DNA from: Jannaschia marina
GTDB lineage: Bacteria; Pseudomonadota; Alphaproteobacteria; Rhodobacterales; Rhodobacteraceae
DNA: 64,000 bases
Reading direction: 5' to 3'
Assembly: GCF_013404595.1 (NCBI RefSeq)
Contig: NZ_JABVAX010000001.1
Coordinates: forward strand, 372,001 to 436,000
In this document: piece after piece, positions 1 to 8,383 of the stretch
Layout: every line of letters begins with the position of its first letter
Numbering within the stretch: position 1 is the stretch's first letter
Made by a program: the position numbers and the translations under genes
Notes under the pieces: generated by a model
Database searches by the model: none
What the model was told of the DNA's origin: nothing
Seen by the model: only the letters and a program-made list of their open reading frames with translations

Positions 1-674
1 TCGATGAGGGCGATGGTCGTGCCGAACTCGTCGTTCACGTCGAGGATGAAGCGGCTCATGTCCTCCTTCTCCTCGACGTTCATGCCGGCCATCGGCTCGT
101 CGAGCAGCAGGAGCGACGGTTCGGCCGCGAGCGCACGGGCCAGCTCCACGCGCTTCTTGAGGCCGTAGGGCAGGCGGCCCACCGGCGTCTTGCGGATCGC
201 CTGGATCTCGAGGAAGTCGATGATCCGCTCGACGGCGGCGCGGTTCTCGACCTCCTCGGCCTGGGCCTTGCCCCACCAAAGGGCCTGCGCGAAGAGCCCT
301 GTCTTCATGTGCCCGAGCCGCCCGCACATCACGTTGTCGAGCACCGACATGCCCTCGAAGAGCGCGATGTTCTGGAACGTGCGCGCGACACCCTGCTGCG
401 CGACCGCATAGGGCTTCATCGGCGGACGCTTCTCGCCCCGGAACCAGACCTCGCCCTCCTGCGGCACGTAGAAGCCCGAGATGACGTTGAGCATCGAGGA
501 CTTGCCCGCCCCGTTCGGCCCGATGATCGCCCGGATCTCCCCTTCGCGGATGTCGAAGGAGATATCCTTGATCGCCTCCACGCCCCCGAACCGCAGCGTG
601 ATGTTCCGCAGGTCGAGGACCGTGCCGCCGATCGTGCGGCCGTCGGGGGTGGTGAAGTTGTCAGTGTCGAGCAT
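1..674 (-). CDS. LivG-type branched-chain amino acid/amide ABC transporter ATPase (3' end cut by window)
   Basis: Cytoplasmic ATPase subunit of a HAAT-family importer; its C-terminus lies beyond the left edge. The Walker A motif GPNGAGKSS, the Q-loop region RTFQNIALFEGMSV, a LivG-style signature (LPYGLKKRVELARALA) and Walker B (LLLLDEPMAGMN) are all readable on the minus strand. I chose ATG 674 because GGAGG lies five bases upstream; an in-frame ATG at 686 is possible. The start lies inside the 3' end of a small membrane-protein gene, so the two are probably translationally coupled. An acyl-CoA ligase beside a liv-type transporter is a common alphaproteobacterial arrangement, but the substrate (amino acid, amide or short organic acid) cannot be read from the sequence. 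Permease and binding-protein genes are expected just outside the window. Confidence 0.93.
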   Translation of the reverse strand, partial: MLDTDNFTTPDGRTIGGTVLDLRNITLRFGGVEAIKDISFDIREGEIRAIIGPNGAGKSSMLNVISGFYVPQEGEVWFRGEKRPPMKPYAVAQQGVARTFQNIALFEGMSVLDNVMCGRLGHMKTGLFAQALWWGKAQAEEVENRAAVERIIDFLEIQAIRKTPVGRLPYGLKKRVELARALAAEPSLLLLDEPMAGMNVEEKEDMSRFILDVNDEFGTTIALI

Positions 675-837
675 CGCGACCTCCATCAAACTTTCGGCGA
701 AGACCGCCACCGATCCCGATCAAAACGACTCCTAGGGCGATTGCGATGATCCCCATGGAACCCGTGCCGGACGTGAATAGCCCCCATCCGGCGGACAGAC
801 CTCCTAACGCGATGACTAAATACGGGAGGTATCTCAC
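661..837 (-). CDS. Small two-helix membrane protein between acyl-CoA ligase and LivG-type ATPase
   Basis: A 58-residue frame starting at GTG 837, overlapping the stop of the ligase gene as GTGA and ending 13 bases inside the ATPase gene. It encodes two hydrophobic stretches (about residues 4-22, YLPYLVIALGGLSAGWGLF, and 29-47, MGIIAIALGVVLIGIGGGL) followed by a basic tail (LRRKFDGGRDARH). The overlaps at both ends and the clear membrane pattern argue that it is a real coupled cistron. I do not recognise a family; it could be an accessory subunit of the neighbouring importer. It is short enough for automated annotation to miss. Confidence 0.6.
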   Translation of the reverse strand: MRYLPYLVIALGGLSAGWGLFTSGTGSMGIIAIALGVVLIGIGGGLRRKFDGGRDARH

Positions 838-2780
838 TCCGCCGCCTCCAGCGTCTTCGTCTCCACCGCCACCACCTCGGCGTCGCACATCTTCACCGTC
901 GCGCGGATCTTGCCCTTGCGGCCGTCTTCGTAGGTCACGTCGGTTTCGGTGTAGACCTCCTCGGCATCGCCGTAGAGCCCGTCGATCAGGTCGGCGTATT
1001 TCTCCTCGATGATGCGGCGGCGCACCTTCTGGGTGCGGGTCATCTCGTCGTCGTCGGCGTCGAGCTGCTTGTGCAGCACGAGGAAGCGGTGGATCTGGCA
1101 GCCCGAGAGCATCTCGTCCTCGGCGACGGACCGGTTCACCGTGTTGACGTGATCGGTGATCGTCTCGATCACGCGGGGGTGCTGGGCCAGTTCCTGATAC
1201 GACGCATAGGCGATGTTGTTGCGCTCGGCCCAGTTGCCCACGGCGGTCAGGTCGATGTTGACGAAGGCCACGCACCGGTCGCGGGTGTTGCCGAAGACCA
1301 CGGCCTCGTAGATGTCGGGGAAGAACTTGAGCTTGTTCTCCACGAACTTCGGGGCGAACAGGGCACCGCTCGCCATTTTGCCCACATCCTTGGCCCGGTC
1401 GATGATGCGCAGGTGGCCGGTTGCGTCTTCGATGAAGCCCGCGTCGCCGGTCGCGACCCAGCCCTCCGGGTCCTTGGTGGAAGCGGTCGATTCGGGGTTG
1501 TTGTAGTATTCGACGAAGGTGCCCGGCGAGCGGTAGAAGACCTCCCCGCTCTCGTCGATCCGCAGCTCCACCCCGGGCGTCGGGGTGCCCACCGTGTCGG
1601 AGCGGACCTCGTTGTCCTTCTGCTGGGTGATGAAGACCGAGGCTTCGGTCTGGCCGTAGAGTTGTTTCAGGTTGATGCCGATGGAGCGGTAGAAATCGAA
1701 GAGCTCCGGCCCGATCGCCTCGCCCGCGGTATAGCCCACGCGCACGCGGCTGAGGCCGAGCGTATTCTTGAGCGGGCCGAAGACCAGAAGCTCGCCCAGC
1801 CGGTACTTGAGCCGGTCCATCGCGCCCACCGGCTCCCCGTCGAGGAGCTTCGGGCCGATGGTCTTCGCATGGGCCATGAAGTGGTCGAACATCCGCTTCT
1901 TCAGGCGGCTCGCGTCCTCCATGCGGATCATCACGTTGGTCAGCTGCCCCTCGAAGACGCGGGGCGGGGCGAAGTAATAGGTCGGCCCGATCTCGCGCAG
2001 GTCGTGCATGATCGTGTCCGCGCTCTCGGGGCAATTGACGGTGAAGCCCGTGACCATGGCCTGCCCGATCGAGAAGATGAAATCCCCGACCCAGGCCATC
2101 GGCAGATAGGCCAGCACCTCGTCCGTCTGTCGCAGCCCGTCGAAGTTGGAGGACGCGATGGAGGTGGCGACGATGTTGTCGTGGCTCAGCACCACGCCCT
2201 TCGGCTTGCCGGTGGTGCCCGAGGTATAGAGCATCACGCAGGTCGTCGCCCCGGTCTGCTGCGCGCGGCGGCGGTCCATCTCGGCGCGGTCGCTCTCGGC
2301 CTCCGTCGTGCGCAGGTCGGCCATGGAGGACATTTCCGAATGGTCGTATTTCCGCAGGCCCCGCCCGTCGAGGTAGACGACATGGCGCAGACCCTCGATC
2401 CGGTCGCGGACCTCGATCACCTTGTCGACCTGCTCCTGGTCGCCCGCGATCACGAATTTCGCGGCGCAATTGCCGAGGACATAGGCGATCTCCTCGCCGA
2501 CCGCGTCCTGGTAGAGCGGCACCGGGATGCCACCGGCGCATTGGACGGCGACCATCGACATATAGAGTTGCGGGCGGTTGCGGCCGATGATGGCCACGTG
2601 CTCCCCGATTTCGAGCCCCAGCAGGATGAGGCCGCGCGCCATCTCCTCGATCTCGGCCTTCGCCTCGGCCCAGGTCCACTGCTGCCAGATGCCGAATTCC
2701 TTCTCGCGGTAAGCGGCAGACGCACCGAACTCGGCCGCGTTGCGGTCCAGGAAAGCCGGAATCGTGGCAAGCTCGGTCAT
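834..2780 (-). CDS. AMP-dependent long-chain acyl-CoA synthetase (AMP-forming ligase)
   Basis: A 648-aa adenylate-forming enzyme that activates a carboxylic acid with ATP and transfers it to CoA. The P-loop-like motif YTSGTTGKPKGV lies near residue 190, the adenine-binding region appears as LYGQTEAS, and GYTAGEAIGPELFDF and the C-terminal hinge region follow; length and order fit the long-chain FAA1/FadD15-like subgroup. ATG 2780 is preferred because GGGGAGG lies eight bases upstream; a longer in-frame extension to 2849 lacks a ribosome site. Its stop overlaps the GTG of the small membrane gene. Being in one transcription unit with a LivG-type ATPase suggests it activates the imported acid, but the substrate is inferred only. 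Confidence 0.93.
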   Translation of the reverse strand: MTELATIPAFLDRNAAEFGASAAYREKEFGIWQQWTWAEAKAEIEEMARGLILLGLEIGEHVAIIGRNRPQLYMSMVAVQCAGGIPVPLYQDAVGEEIAYVLGNCAAKFVIAGDQEQVDKVIEVRDRIEGLRHVVYLDGRGLRKYDHSEMSSMADLRTTEAESDRAEMDRRRAQQTGATTCVMLYTSGTTGKPKGVVLSHDNIVATSIASSNFDGLRQTDEVLAYLPMAWVGDFIFSIGQAMVTGFTVNCPESADTIMHDLREIGPTYYFAPPRVFEGQLTNVMIRMEDASRLKKRMFDHFMAHAKTIGPKLLDGEPVGAMDRLKYRLGELLVFGPLKNTLGLSRVRVGYTAGEAIGPELFDFYRSIGINLKQLYGQTEASVFITQQKDNEVRSDTVGTPTPGVELRIDESGEVFYRSPGTFVEYYNNPESTASTKDPEGWVATGDAGFIEDATGHLRIIDRAKDVGKMASGALFAPKFVENKLKFFPDIYEAVVFGNTRDRCVAFVNIDLTAVGNWAERNNIAYASYQELAQHPRVIETITDHVNTVNRSVAEDEMLSGCQIHRFLVLHKQLDADDDEMTRTQKVRRRIIEEKYADLIDGLYGDAEEVYTETDVTYEDGRKGKIRATVKMCDAEVVAVETKTLEAAE

Positions 2781-2860
2781 GGCATGGTCCTCCCCCGCGC
2801 TCCTCCCCGAGCGCGGCCCTGCCGGCAGACTGCGCGCCGATTCCTTCACGGCTATTGCCG

Positions 2861-2880
2861 AATTCTAACGAATTGTAACG
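2861..2880 (+). promoter_or_regulatory. Tandem 10-bp direct repeat in divergent promoter region, possible response-regulator box
   Basis: AATTCTAACG is followed directly by AATTGTAACG, nine of ten bases identical, in an unusually AT-rich spot between the acyl-CoA ligase (minus) and the histidine kinase (plus), 39 bp before the kinase start. OmpR/PhoB-type regulators bind direct repeats spaced by about one helical turn, and such a regulator is the second gene of this pair, so autoregulation is plausible. Binding is inference. Confidence 0.4.
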
Positions 2881-2918
2881 GCTTGCCGCGGCCCGCCGCC
2901 GTGGTAGCCTTCGCCCCC

Positions 2919-4823
2919 GTGACCAGTACGCGCTCCACCACCGCCCGCCTGACGCAGGCCGGGCTCAACCTGATCGGTCAGGCGCTCTCGATCTATGACG
3001 CGGACCTGCGCCTCGCCGTCTGCAACCGGCCCTTCGCCACGATGTTCGACCTGCCCGACCGGCTAACCCGGCCGGGCACCTCCTTTGCCGAAACGATCCG
3101 CTACCTGCTGGAGCGCGGGGAATACGGCGAGGTGGAGGACATCGACGCGATGCTCGACGAGCGCGTCGCGCAGGCCCGCGCCTTCGAGCCGCACTACCTC
3201 GAACGCACCCGTCCCTCGGGGCAGATCATCGCGGTCGAGGGGTCGCCCCTGCCGCAGGGCGGGTGGGTCACCGTCTATACCGACATCACGGCAAGCCGGG
3301 CGCAGGAGCGTCTCTTGCGCGCGCGCTCGGAGGTGCTCTCCGAGCAGCTTCTCGAACGGCACGAGGCGCTGGAGCTCGCCAACCGCAAGCTCGCGGCCAG
3401 CAACGCGGCGCTGCGCGAGGCGCAGGCCGAGGCGACCGAGATGGCCGCGCGCATCCAGCTGACGACCGAGATGCTGCCCGCGCATATCGCCCGGCTCGAC
3501 CGCGACCGGCGCTACACCTTCTCGAACCGCCGCCTCGGCGCGGTGATGCCCGGCGCGCAGTCCGACATTCTGGGCCTCACGATGGAGGAGGCGCTCGGGC
3601 CGCGCACCTATGTCGATATCAAGCCCCGCCTGACCGCCGCCCTCGAGGGCGCGCCCTCCGTGTTCGAGATCACGCACGAACCCTCGGCGCGGCGCATCCG
3701 CATCAGCTTCACGCCCGACACCTCCGAGGGGGAGGTCACCGGCGTCTACGCGCTCTCGGTCGACATCACCGAGGAGGCGCAGGCCCGCGCGGCGGTCGCC
3801 CAATCGGCGGGGCGGCAGGTGGCCGCGCAACTGACGAGCGGCATGGCCCACGACTTCGCCAACCTGCTGACGGTGATCCTGGGCCTCAAGGACAGGCTCG
3901 CCGGGCTCGACCTGCCGTCCGACGCGGTGCCAGCGGTGGAAGCGATCGGGGTGGCCGCGACCCGGGGCGGGGCCCTCATCGACCGGATCGCGCGTCTGTC
4001 CGGCCCGCGCGATCTGGTGCCCCGTGCGACGGATCTGGCCGCGTTCCTGGCCGAAGCCGTCCTGCTCGCCGAGGCGTCGCTGCCCGGGGGGATCACGCTT
4101 TCGACGCGGGTGGAGGGCCTCGATACACCCGTCCTCCTCGACCCGGAGGCGCTGCGGGACGCGGTGCTGAACCTCGTCCTGAACGCGCGCGACGCCATCG
4201 GGCCGGAGGCGGGCCGGATCGAGATCGCCGCCGTCAACATCCGCGATACCTGGGTCGAACTCTCCGTCACCGACAGCGGCCCTGGCTTCAGCGCGCAGGC
4301 ATTGGAAAAAGGGGTGGAGCCGTTCTTCACCGAGAAGGGGGAGGATGGCACGGGCCTCGGCCTCTCGATGGTCTACGACCTCGTGAAACTTGCCGGCGGC
4401 CGCACGCGCCTGTCGAATGCAGACGGCGGCGGTGCCCGCGTGAGCCTGCGCCTGCCGCTGCGCCAGCCGCCACCCGGCCCTGCCCCCACGCTCGTCCTGC
4501 TGGTCGAGGATGCGGCGCACATCCGCGAGGCGGTGCGCGACCGGCTCGTCGCGGCCGGTCATTCCGTCGTCGAGGCGGCAAGTGTGGCCGAGGCCAAGGA
4601 CGTCATGGCGATCGACGGCATCGGCATGGTCCTCTCCGACATCATGCTGAAATCCTCCGAGACGGGTCTCGATCTCGCCCGCCTCGCCGCCGAACGCGAC
4701 CTGCCGGTGGCACTGATGACGTCGCTGCCGCTCGACGCGCCGCTCTACCGGGAGGCCGCGACCGACTGGCCCGTGATCCGCAAGCCCTTCACGCTCGAGA
4801 AACTGGCGGCGGCGCTGGCATGA
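2919..4823 (+). CDS. Hybrid sensor histidine kinase with PAS-like domains and C-terminal receiver
   Basis: Predicted 634 aa and apparently cytoplasmic: no signal peptide or membrane segment is visible. A PAS_7-like domain (about 10-125) begins QALSIYDADLRLAVCNRPF, a coiled linker (130-175) and a second PAS-like domain follow, then the phospho-acceptor box GMAHDFANLLTVI (His about 311), N-box LNLVLNARDAIG, G1 TDSGPGFS and G2 GEDGTGLGLSM. A receiver (about 523-634) carries the acceptor Asp near 574 (VLSDIML) and IRKPF. GTG 2919 gives the family-like N-terminus VTSTRSTTARLTQAG; GTG 2901 is an in-frame alternative. The regulator gene starts eight bases after the stop, so the two form a pair. The signal is unknown. 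Confidence 0.92.
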   Translation: MTSTRSTTARLTQAGLNLIGQALSIYDADLRLAVCNRPFATMFDLPDRLTRPGTSFAETIRYLLERGEYGEVEDIDAMLDERVAQARAFEPHYLERTRPSGQIIAVEGSPLPQGGWVTVYTDITASRAQERLLRARSEVLSEQLLERHEALELANRKLAASNAALREAQAEATEMAARIQLTTEMLPAHIARLDRDRRYTFSNRRLGAVMPGAQSDILGLTMEEALGPRTYVDIKPRLTAALEGAPSVFEITHEPSARRIRISFTPDTSEGEVTGVYALSVDITEEAQARAAVAQSAGRQVAAQLTSGMAHDFANLLTVILGLKDRLAGLDLPSDAVPAVEAIGVAATRGGALIDRIARLSGPRDLVPRATDLAAFLAEAVLLAEASLPGGITLSTRVEGLDTPVLLDPEALRDAVLNLVLNARDAIGPEAGRIEIAAVNIRDTWVELSVTDSGPGFSAQALEKGVEPFFTEKGEDGTGLGLSMVYDLVKLAGGRTRLSNADGGGARVSLRLPLRQPPPGPAPTLVLLVEDAAHIREAVRDRLVAAGHSVVEAASVAEAKDVMAIDGIGMVLSDIMLKSSETGLDLARLAAERDLPVALMTSLPLDAPLYREAATDWPVIRKPFTLEKLAAALA

Positions 4824-4830
4824 GGCCCCG

Positions 4831-5544
4831 ATGACACCGCGTGTTGCCCTCCTCGACGACGACCCGGAGATCCGGGATCTGCTGGGCACGGCGCTCGAAG
4901 CAGCGGGGATGCAGGTCGCCACCTATGCCCGGGCCGAGGCCTTCGAGGCCGCGCTGCGGCAGGCCATGCCCGACGTCTGCCTCGTCGATCTCGGGTTGCC
5001 CGATCGCGACGGGCTCGCCGTCGTCTCCCGGCTTGCGCTCGAAGGCGGCGCGGCGATCATCATCATCTCCGGGCGCGGCCAGTTGCAGGACAGGATCACC
5101 GGCCTCGAACTCGGGGCCGACGACTACGTGGTCAAGCCTTTCGAGCCGGCCGAGATCGTCGCGCGCGTGCGGGCGCGCCTGCGGAAGGAACGGGCCGCCC
5201 CCGCCCGCAACATTGCCCGCTTCGGGCCTTTCGTCGCCGACTTCGATCGCTTCGTCCTGACCGGGCCCGCCGAGCAGGTGAAGGGCGGCGAAGTGACCTT
5301 CAGCCAGGCCGAGGCCGCGATCCTGCGGCTCTTCCTCGAACGGCCGCGGCGGCTTCTGTCGCGGGCGGAGATGCAGGAGGCGCTCGGCGGCGCGGCGGGC
5401 GAGAGCTTCGACCGCGCGATGGACGTCCGCATCTCGCGCCTGCGCGCGAAACTCGGCGAAGACCCGAAGGCTCCGGCGCTCATCAAGACGATCTACGGCG
5501 CGGGCTACATCTTCCTCGGCGACGTGATCTGGTCGGGCGTCTAG
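4831..5544 (+). CDS. OmpR/PhoB-family response regulator
   Basis: A 237-aa cytoplasmic DNA-binding regulator. The receiver domain (1-115) has the acidic pocket LLDDDPE, acceptor Asp53 in LVDLGLPDRDG and the conserved Lys in VKPFEPAEI. The C-terminal winged helix (about 130-232) has the recognition-helix region FDRAMDVRISRLRAKLG and the wing IKTIYGAGYIF. It lies directly downstream of a hybrid kinase, so phosphate probably passes from kinase His to kinase receiver or to this Asp. The tandem repeat at 2861-2880 is a candidate target. Downstream is a palindromic repeat that may end the transcript. Target genes are unknown. Confidence 0.95.
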   Translation: MTPRVALLDDDPEIRDLLGTALEAAGMQVATYARAEAFEAALRQAMPDVCLVDLGLPDRDGLAVVSRLALEGGAAIIIISGRGQLQDRITGLELGADDYVVKPFEPAEIVARVRARLRKERAAPARNIARFGPFVADFDRFVLTGPAEQVKGGEVTFSQAEAAILRLFLERPRRLLSRAEMQEALGGAAGESFDRAMDVRISRLRAKLGEDPKAPALIKTIYGAGYIFLGDVIWSGV

Positions 5545-5555
5545 CCACGCCCGTC

Positions 5556-5578
5556 ATGGTCGGGCTCGACCCGACCAT
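5556..5578. repeat. Palindromic repeat between convergent genes, likely bidirectional terminator
   Basis: Nine-base perfect arms ATGGTCGGG and CCCGACCAT flank the loop CTCGA. The core GGGCTCGACCCGA occurs again at 23333-23345. Repeats of the form GTCGGG-N5-CCCGAC are common between genes in alphaproteobacteria. Its position between two convergent genes fits transcription termination in both directions, though no T-run follows. Confidence 0.7.
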
Positions 5579-5594
5579 CCCGCGCCACTTCGGG

Positions 5595-6395
5595 TTACGC
5601 CGCCACCTCTGATCCGAGCATCCGCGTCCGGTCGAGCCGGCCCCGATGGATGCCGCCTGCACCCAGGATCACGAGGCCGTCTTCCTCAACCGCCTCCCAG
5701 TTCCCCGCGACACCGTCGAGCGGCTCCGAGACGAGCGCATGTCCACCGCTGACGAGCGGCGCTTTCGAGAGGTAGAGCGACGGGGCGCGCCGGTCGCCCG
5801 AGTGGCGGAAGCCGATGATCCGTGCGCCATCGGACAGAAGGCAGGTCAGCCGGTTTGGCGCGCCGGCCGGCTGCAGCGCGGCAAGTGCGGCGACGGTTCG
5901 CTCGATCGCCGCAACCGGATCGGCGTCGAGCCCGTTCGCCAGAAGCGTCAGGAACAGGATCTCGCTGTCCGTCGATCCCTGCCGCCGCGCATAGAAGGCA
6001 TTGGGAAGCGCGGCCTCGAGCCGGCGTCGAAGCCCCTCGAACCCGGCGACCTGCCCGTTGTGGGCGAAGGCCCAGCGGCCAACGGCGAACGGGTGGCAGT
6101 TTGTCCGGCTCGTCCCGCCCGTCGTGCCGGCACGCACATGGGCGAGGAACAGCGGCGCGCGGATCACGCGGCAGAGGCTCGTCAGGTTGCCGTCGGACCA
6201 GGCCGGCATCACGTCGCGGTAGAGGCCCGGCTCCGCGTCATGGCCGGTGTACCAGACCATTCCGAAGCCATCACCGTTAACGGCGAGCTTGGCCTCGTTC
6301 GCGTGCTGCGCCTGTTCGAGGAGCGAGTGGCGGGGCCGCGTGATGATCCGCTCTAGCGGGATCGCGGGGCCGGCATAGCCCAGAAGACGGCACAT
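5595..6395 (-). CDS. Class II glutamine amidotransferase, YafJ-like
   Basis: A 266-aa protein with an N-terminal nucleophile fold. The start MCRLLGYAG exposes Cys2, the catalytic residue after Met removal. NGDGFGMVWY, AHVRAGT and AFAHNGQVAGF match the glutamine-binding site of class II amidotransferases, and the length fits the stand-alone YafJ/DUG3-like group rather than GlmS or PurF. ATG 6395 follows the stop of the DUF6356 gene by two bases, so the pair is one operon. What accepts the ammonia, or whether it acts as a gamma-glutamyl peptidase, is not shown. Confidence 0.9.
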   Translation of the reverse strand: MCRLLGYAGPAIPLERIITRPRHSLLEQAQHANEAKLAVNGDGFGMVWYTGHDAEPGLYRDVMPAWSDGNLTSLCRVIRAPLFLAHVRAGTTGGTSRTNCHPFAVGRWAFAHNGQVAGFEGLRRRLEAALPNAFYARRQGSTDSEILFLTLLANGLDADPVAAIERTVAALAALQPAGAPNRLTCLLSDGARIIGFRHSGDRRAPSLYLSKAPLVSGGHALVSEPLDGVAGNWEAVEEDGLVILGAGGIHRGRLDRTRMLGSEVAA

Positions 6396-6397
6396 CT

Positions 6398-6616
6398 TCA
6401 GTGGCGGTCGGCGATCTTGGCGTGCAGCGCCTTGATGCGCGCGCTGGCCGTCGTCTCGAAGAGTGGCGGAATCAGCGCATGGATGAGCGCCGCGCCGCCG
6501 GCCAGAAAGAGCGCACCGGCAAAGCCGAGTGCGAACCGCATATGGCCGAAATAGCTTTCGTTCACCGAGGCGGGATGATCGTGAAAGCCACGGATGAATT
6601 GGGCGATCTGGGTCAT
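6398..6616 (-). CDS. DUF6356 family small membrane protein
   Basis: A 72-aa protein with the pattern FHDHPASVNESYFGHMRFAL followed by one hydrophobic segment (about 28-50, FAGALFLAGGAALIHALIPPLF) and a short charged tail. The HPxSVxESYxxH motif and the HALxPxLF end of the helix are typical of DUF6356. ATG 6616 has CAGGAGA upstream. It forms an operon with the amidotransferase (two-base gap) and is divergent from the Lrp-type gene, with which it shares a 100-bp regulatory region. Biochemical role unknown. Confidence 0.8.
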   Translation of the reverse strand: MTQIAQFIRGFHDHPASVNESYFGHMRFALGFAGALFLAGGAALIHALIPPLFETTASARIKALHAKIADRH

Positions 6617-6695
6617 GGGTTCTCCTGTTGTCTTTCCTGTAAATATGGCGAGGAGCTGCGCGAAATCGTCCCAAACATATTGATGATAGATTATA

Positions 6696-6716
6696 GATTG
6701 GGATATCGTCCCAATC
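6696..6716. promoter_or_regulatory. Perfect inverted repeat at the lrp-type gene start, candidate autoregulatory operator
   Basis: Eight-base arms GATTGGGA and TCCCAATC are separated by TATCG and end directly before the ATG at 6717. A second half-like copy, ATCGTCCCAA, lies at 6665-6674, also matching bases 6705-6714. The surrounding 50 bp are strikingly AT-rich. Lrp/AsnC proteins usually bind several phased imperfect palindromes in their own promoter, so this probably controls the regulator and perhaps the divergent DUF6356 operon. Confidence 0.55.
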
Positions 6717-7178
6717 ATGGATCTAGTCGTGGACGAAATGGACTTGCGGATCCTGCGCGTGCTGCAGGCCGATGCGACGCAGAGCCTCGATACGCTCTCC
6801 GAGCAGGTCGCCCTGTCGCGCAATGCCTGCTGGCGGCGGATCCGTCGGATGGAGGAGGGCGGGATCATCCGCGAACGCGTGGCCCACCTCGATGCCGCGC
6901 GACTTGGCCTCGGCCTCTCGGTCCTCGTGATGATCCGCGTCGGCACGCATGATCCGGCGTGGCTGACCCGGTTTCAATCGGTGGTCGCCGCCATGCCCGA
7001 GATCCAGGGCGCGCACCGGATGACGGGCGATCTCGACTATGTGCTCCGCGTGCGGGTCGCGGACGTGGCCGACTACGACCGGTTCTACAAGGCGCTGATC
7101 GGGCGCGTGGACATGGCCGACATCTCGGCGAGCTTCGTGATGGAGGACATCAAGGACACGACCGCGCTGCCGATCTGA
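6717..7178 (+). CDS. Lrp/AsnC family transcriptional regulator
   Basis: A 153-aa regulator: an N-terminal helix-turn-helix (about 5-60, DLRILRVLQADATQSLDTL, then LSRNACWRRIRRMEEGGII) and a C-terminal RAM/AsnC ligand-binding domain (about 65-148) with GDLDYVLRV and YDRFYKALIG. With ATG 6717 there is no ribosome-binding sequence and the message could be leaderless; ATG 6738 gives MDLRILRVL and is a realistic alternative start. It is divergent from the DUF6356-amidotransferase operon, so an amino acid or related ligand may control those genes. The target is inferred from position only. Confidence 0.92.
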   Translation: MDLVVDEMDLRILRVLQADATQSLDTLSEQVALSRNACWRRIRRMEEGGIIRERVAHLDAARLGLGLSVLVMIRVGTHDPAWLTRFQSVVAAMPEIQGAHRMTGDLDYVLRVRVADVADYDRFYKALIGRVDMADISASFVMEDIKDTTALPI

Positions 7179-7201
7179 CGGCACTCTCCGAGGCGGGCGG
7201 C

Positions 7202-8383
7202 CTAGGCAAGGCGCGCGGCGGCCCCGGCGAGGATACGCAGGCAGGTCACGAGGTCGGCCTCGGCCGTATCCTCCTCGAAGGCGTGGCTGATCCCGCCGAT
7301 CGAAGGGGCGAAGAGCATGCCCACCGGCATCAGCCGGCTCACGTTCGTCGCGTCGTGCAGCGCTCCCGAGGGCATCCTGCGCCAGGCCCCCGGGGCCTCG
7401 ACCTCGGCTGCTGCTGCTGCAAGTGCGTCCTGAAGGTCCGGGTCCATCGCGACGGGCGGCAGGCCGCTCGTCTCGGACACCTCGAGCGCGAGCCTGGCCG
7501 ACGCGGCGACGGCGTCGAGCGCATCCCGGATCGCGGCTTCCATCCGGTCGAGCCGCCCGGCCTCCGCGTCGCGCCACTGCACGGTGAACCGCACGCGGCC
7601 CGGCACCGCGGAGGGTGCATTCGGATGTAGTTGCACGTGCCCGATCGTCCAAACGGACTGCGGCGTGGCGATGTTGCGCAGGGCGTCGCGGATGGCGTGA
7701 TCGGCGTCCGAAAGCCCGCGCAGCGCATCGACGCGCAGGTGCATCGGCGTGGTGCCCGCGTGGTTCTGCCGTCCCGTCAGCGTCACGTCGATCTGCCGCA
7801 GGCCGACGATGGCCGTCACCACGCCCGCGCGCTCCCCCGCGGTGTCGAGCACCGGTCCCTGCTCGATATGCGCCTCGAGGTAGGCCGCGAAGCGGGCCGG
7901 GTCGGGGAAGTCGCCCGTGGCGGGCAGGGCACGGCGGGCGGTGCCGAAACTGACACCATCGAGATCCGTGAGCGCGTCGGCCTCTGCAAGCGGCAGCGCG
8001 CCCGACCAGATTTCGGAGCCGGTCGTCGCGCCGAAGCGGCCCTCCTCGTCCTGGAAGCTGACGACGGAGACGCCGGGATTGGCCCGTGCGACCGCCAGCC
8101 CCGCGATCACGCCGAGCGCGCCGTCGAGCCAGCCGCCTTCGGGCTGCGTGTCGGTGTGGCTTCCGATCAGGAGCGGCCCGCCGAGGCCCCAGACGTTGCC
8201 CGCCGGGTCGATCACCGGTTCGAGGCCGGCCTCGGCAAATTGTTCCGCGAGCCAGAGCCGCGCCGCCACGTCCTCGGGTGAGAAGGCGCGGCGGACGACG
8301 CCCTTGTGCGCGTCGCTCACGCCGCCGATGGCGCGCAGGGCGTGCAGCTCGGCTAGGAAGCGGTCGGGGTCGAGATCAGCCAT
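7202..8383 (-). CDS. M20 family Zn-dependent hydrolase, N-carbamoyl-L-amino-acid hydrolase/allantoate amidohydrolase type
   Basis: A 393-aa dinuclear-metal amidohydrolase. Metal-ligand motifs of this subgroup are visible: [18 protein letters not shown] (His and Asp ligands), QDEEGRFG (Glu pair), EAHIEQGP (His) and HDATNVS near the C-terminus. The lid domain carries [11 protein letters not shown]. It probably hydrolyses an N-carbamoyl or ureido compound to the free amino acid, CO2 and ammonia; the exact substrate is not readable. ATG 8383 has AAGGACT upstream and overlaps the end of the HNH gene by eight bases, so it is the last gene of a dnaE-HNH-hydrolase unit. An evident functional link to replication is missing. 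Confidence 0.9.
   Translation of the reverse strand: MADLDPDRFLAELHALRAIGGVSDAHKGVVRRAFSPEDVAARLWLAEQFAEAGLEPVIDPAGNVWGLGGPLLIGSHTDTQPEGGWLDGALGVIAGLAVARANPGVSVVSFQDEEGRFGATTGSEIWSGALPLAEADALTDLDGVSFGTARRALPATGDFPDPARFAAYLEAHIEQGPVLDTAGERAGVVTAIVGLRQIDVTLTGRQNHAGTTPMHLRVDALRGLSDADHAIRDALRNIATPQSVWTIGHVQLHPNAPSAVPGRVRFTVQWRDAEAGRLDRMEAAIRDALDAVAASARLALEVSETSGLPPVAMDPDLQDALAAAAAEVEAPGAWRRMPSGALHDATNVSRLMPVGMLFAPSIGGISHAFEEDTAEADLVTCLRILAGAAARLA

Noticed and set aside
1071-2918. Very long plus-strand open frame upstream of the histidine kinase
   Set aside because: It is antisense to the acyl-CoA ligase and open only because of high GC; the kinase domain start and family-like N-terminus lie at 2919.
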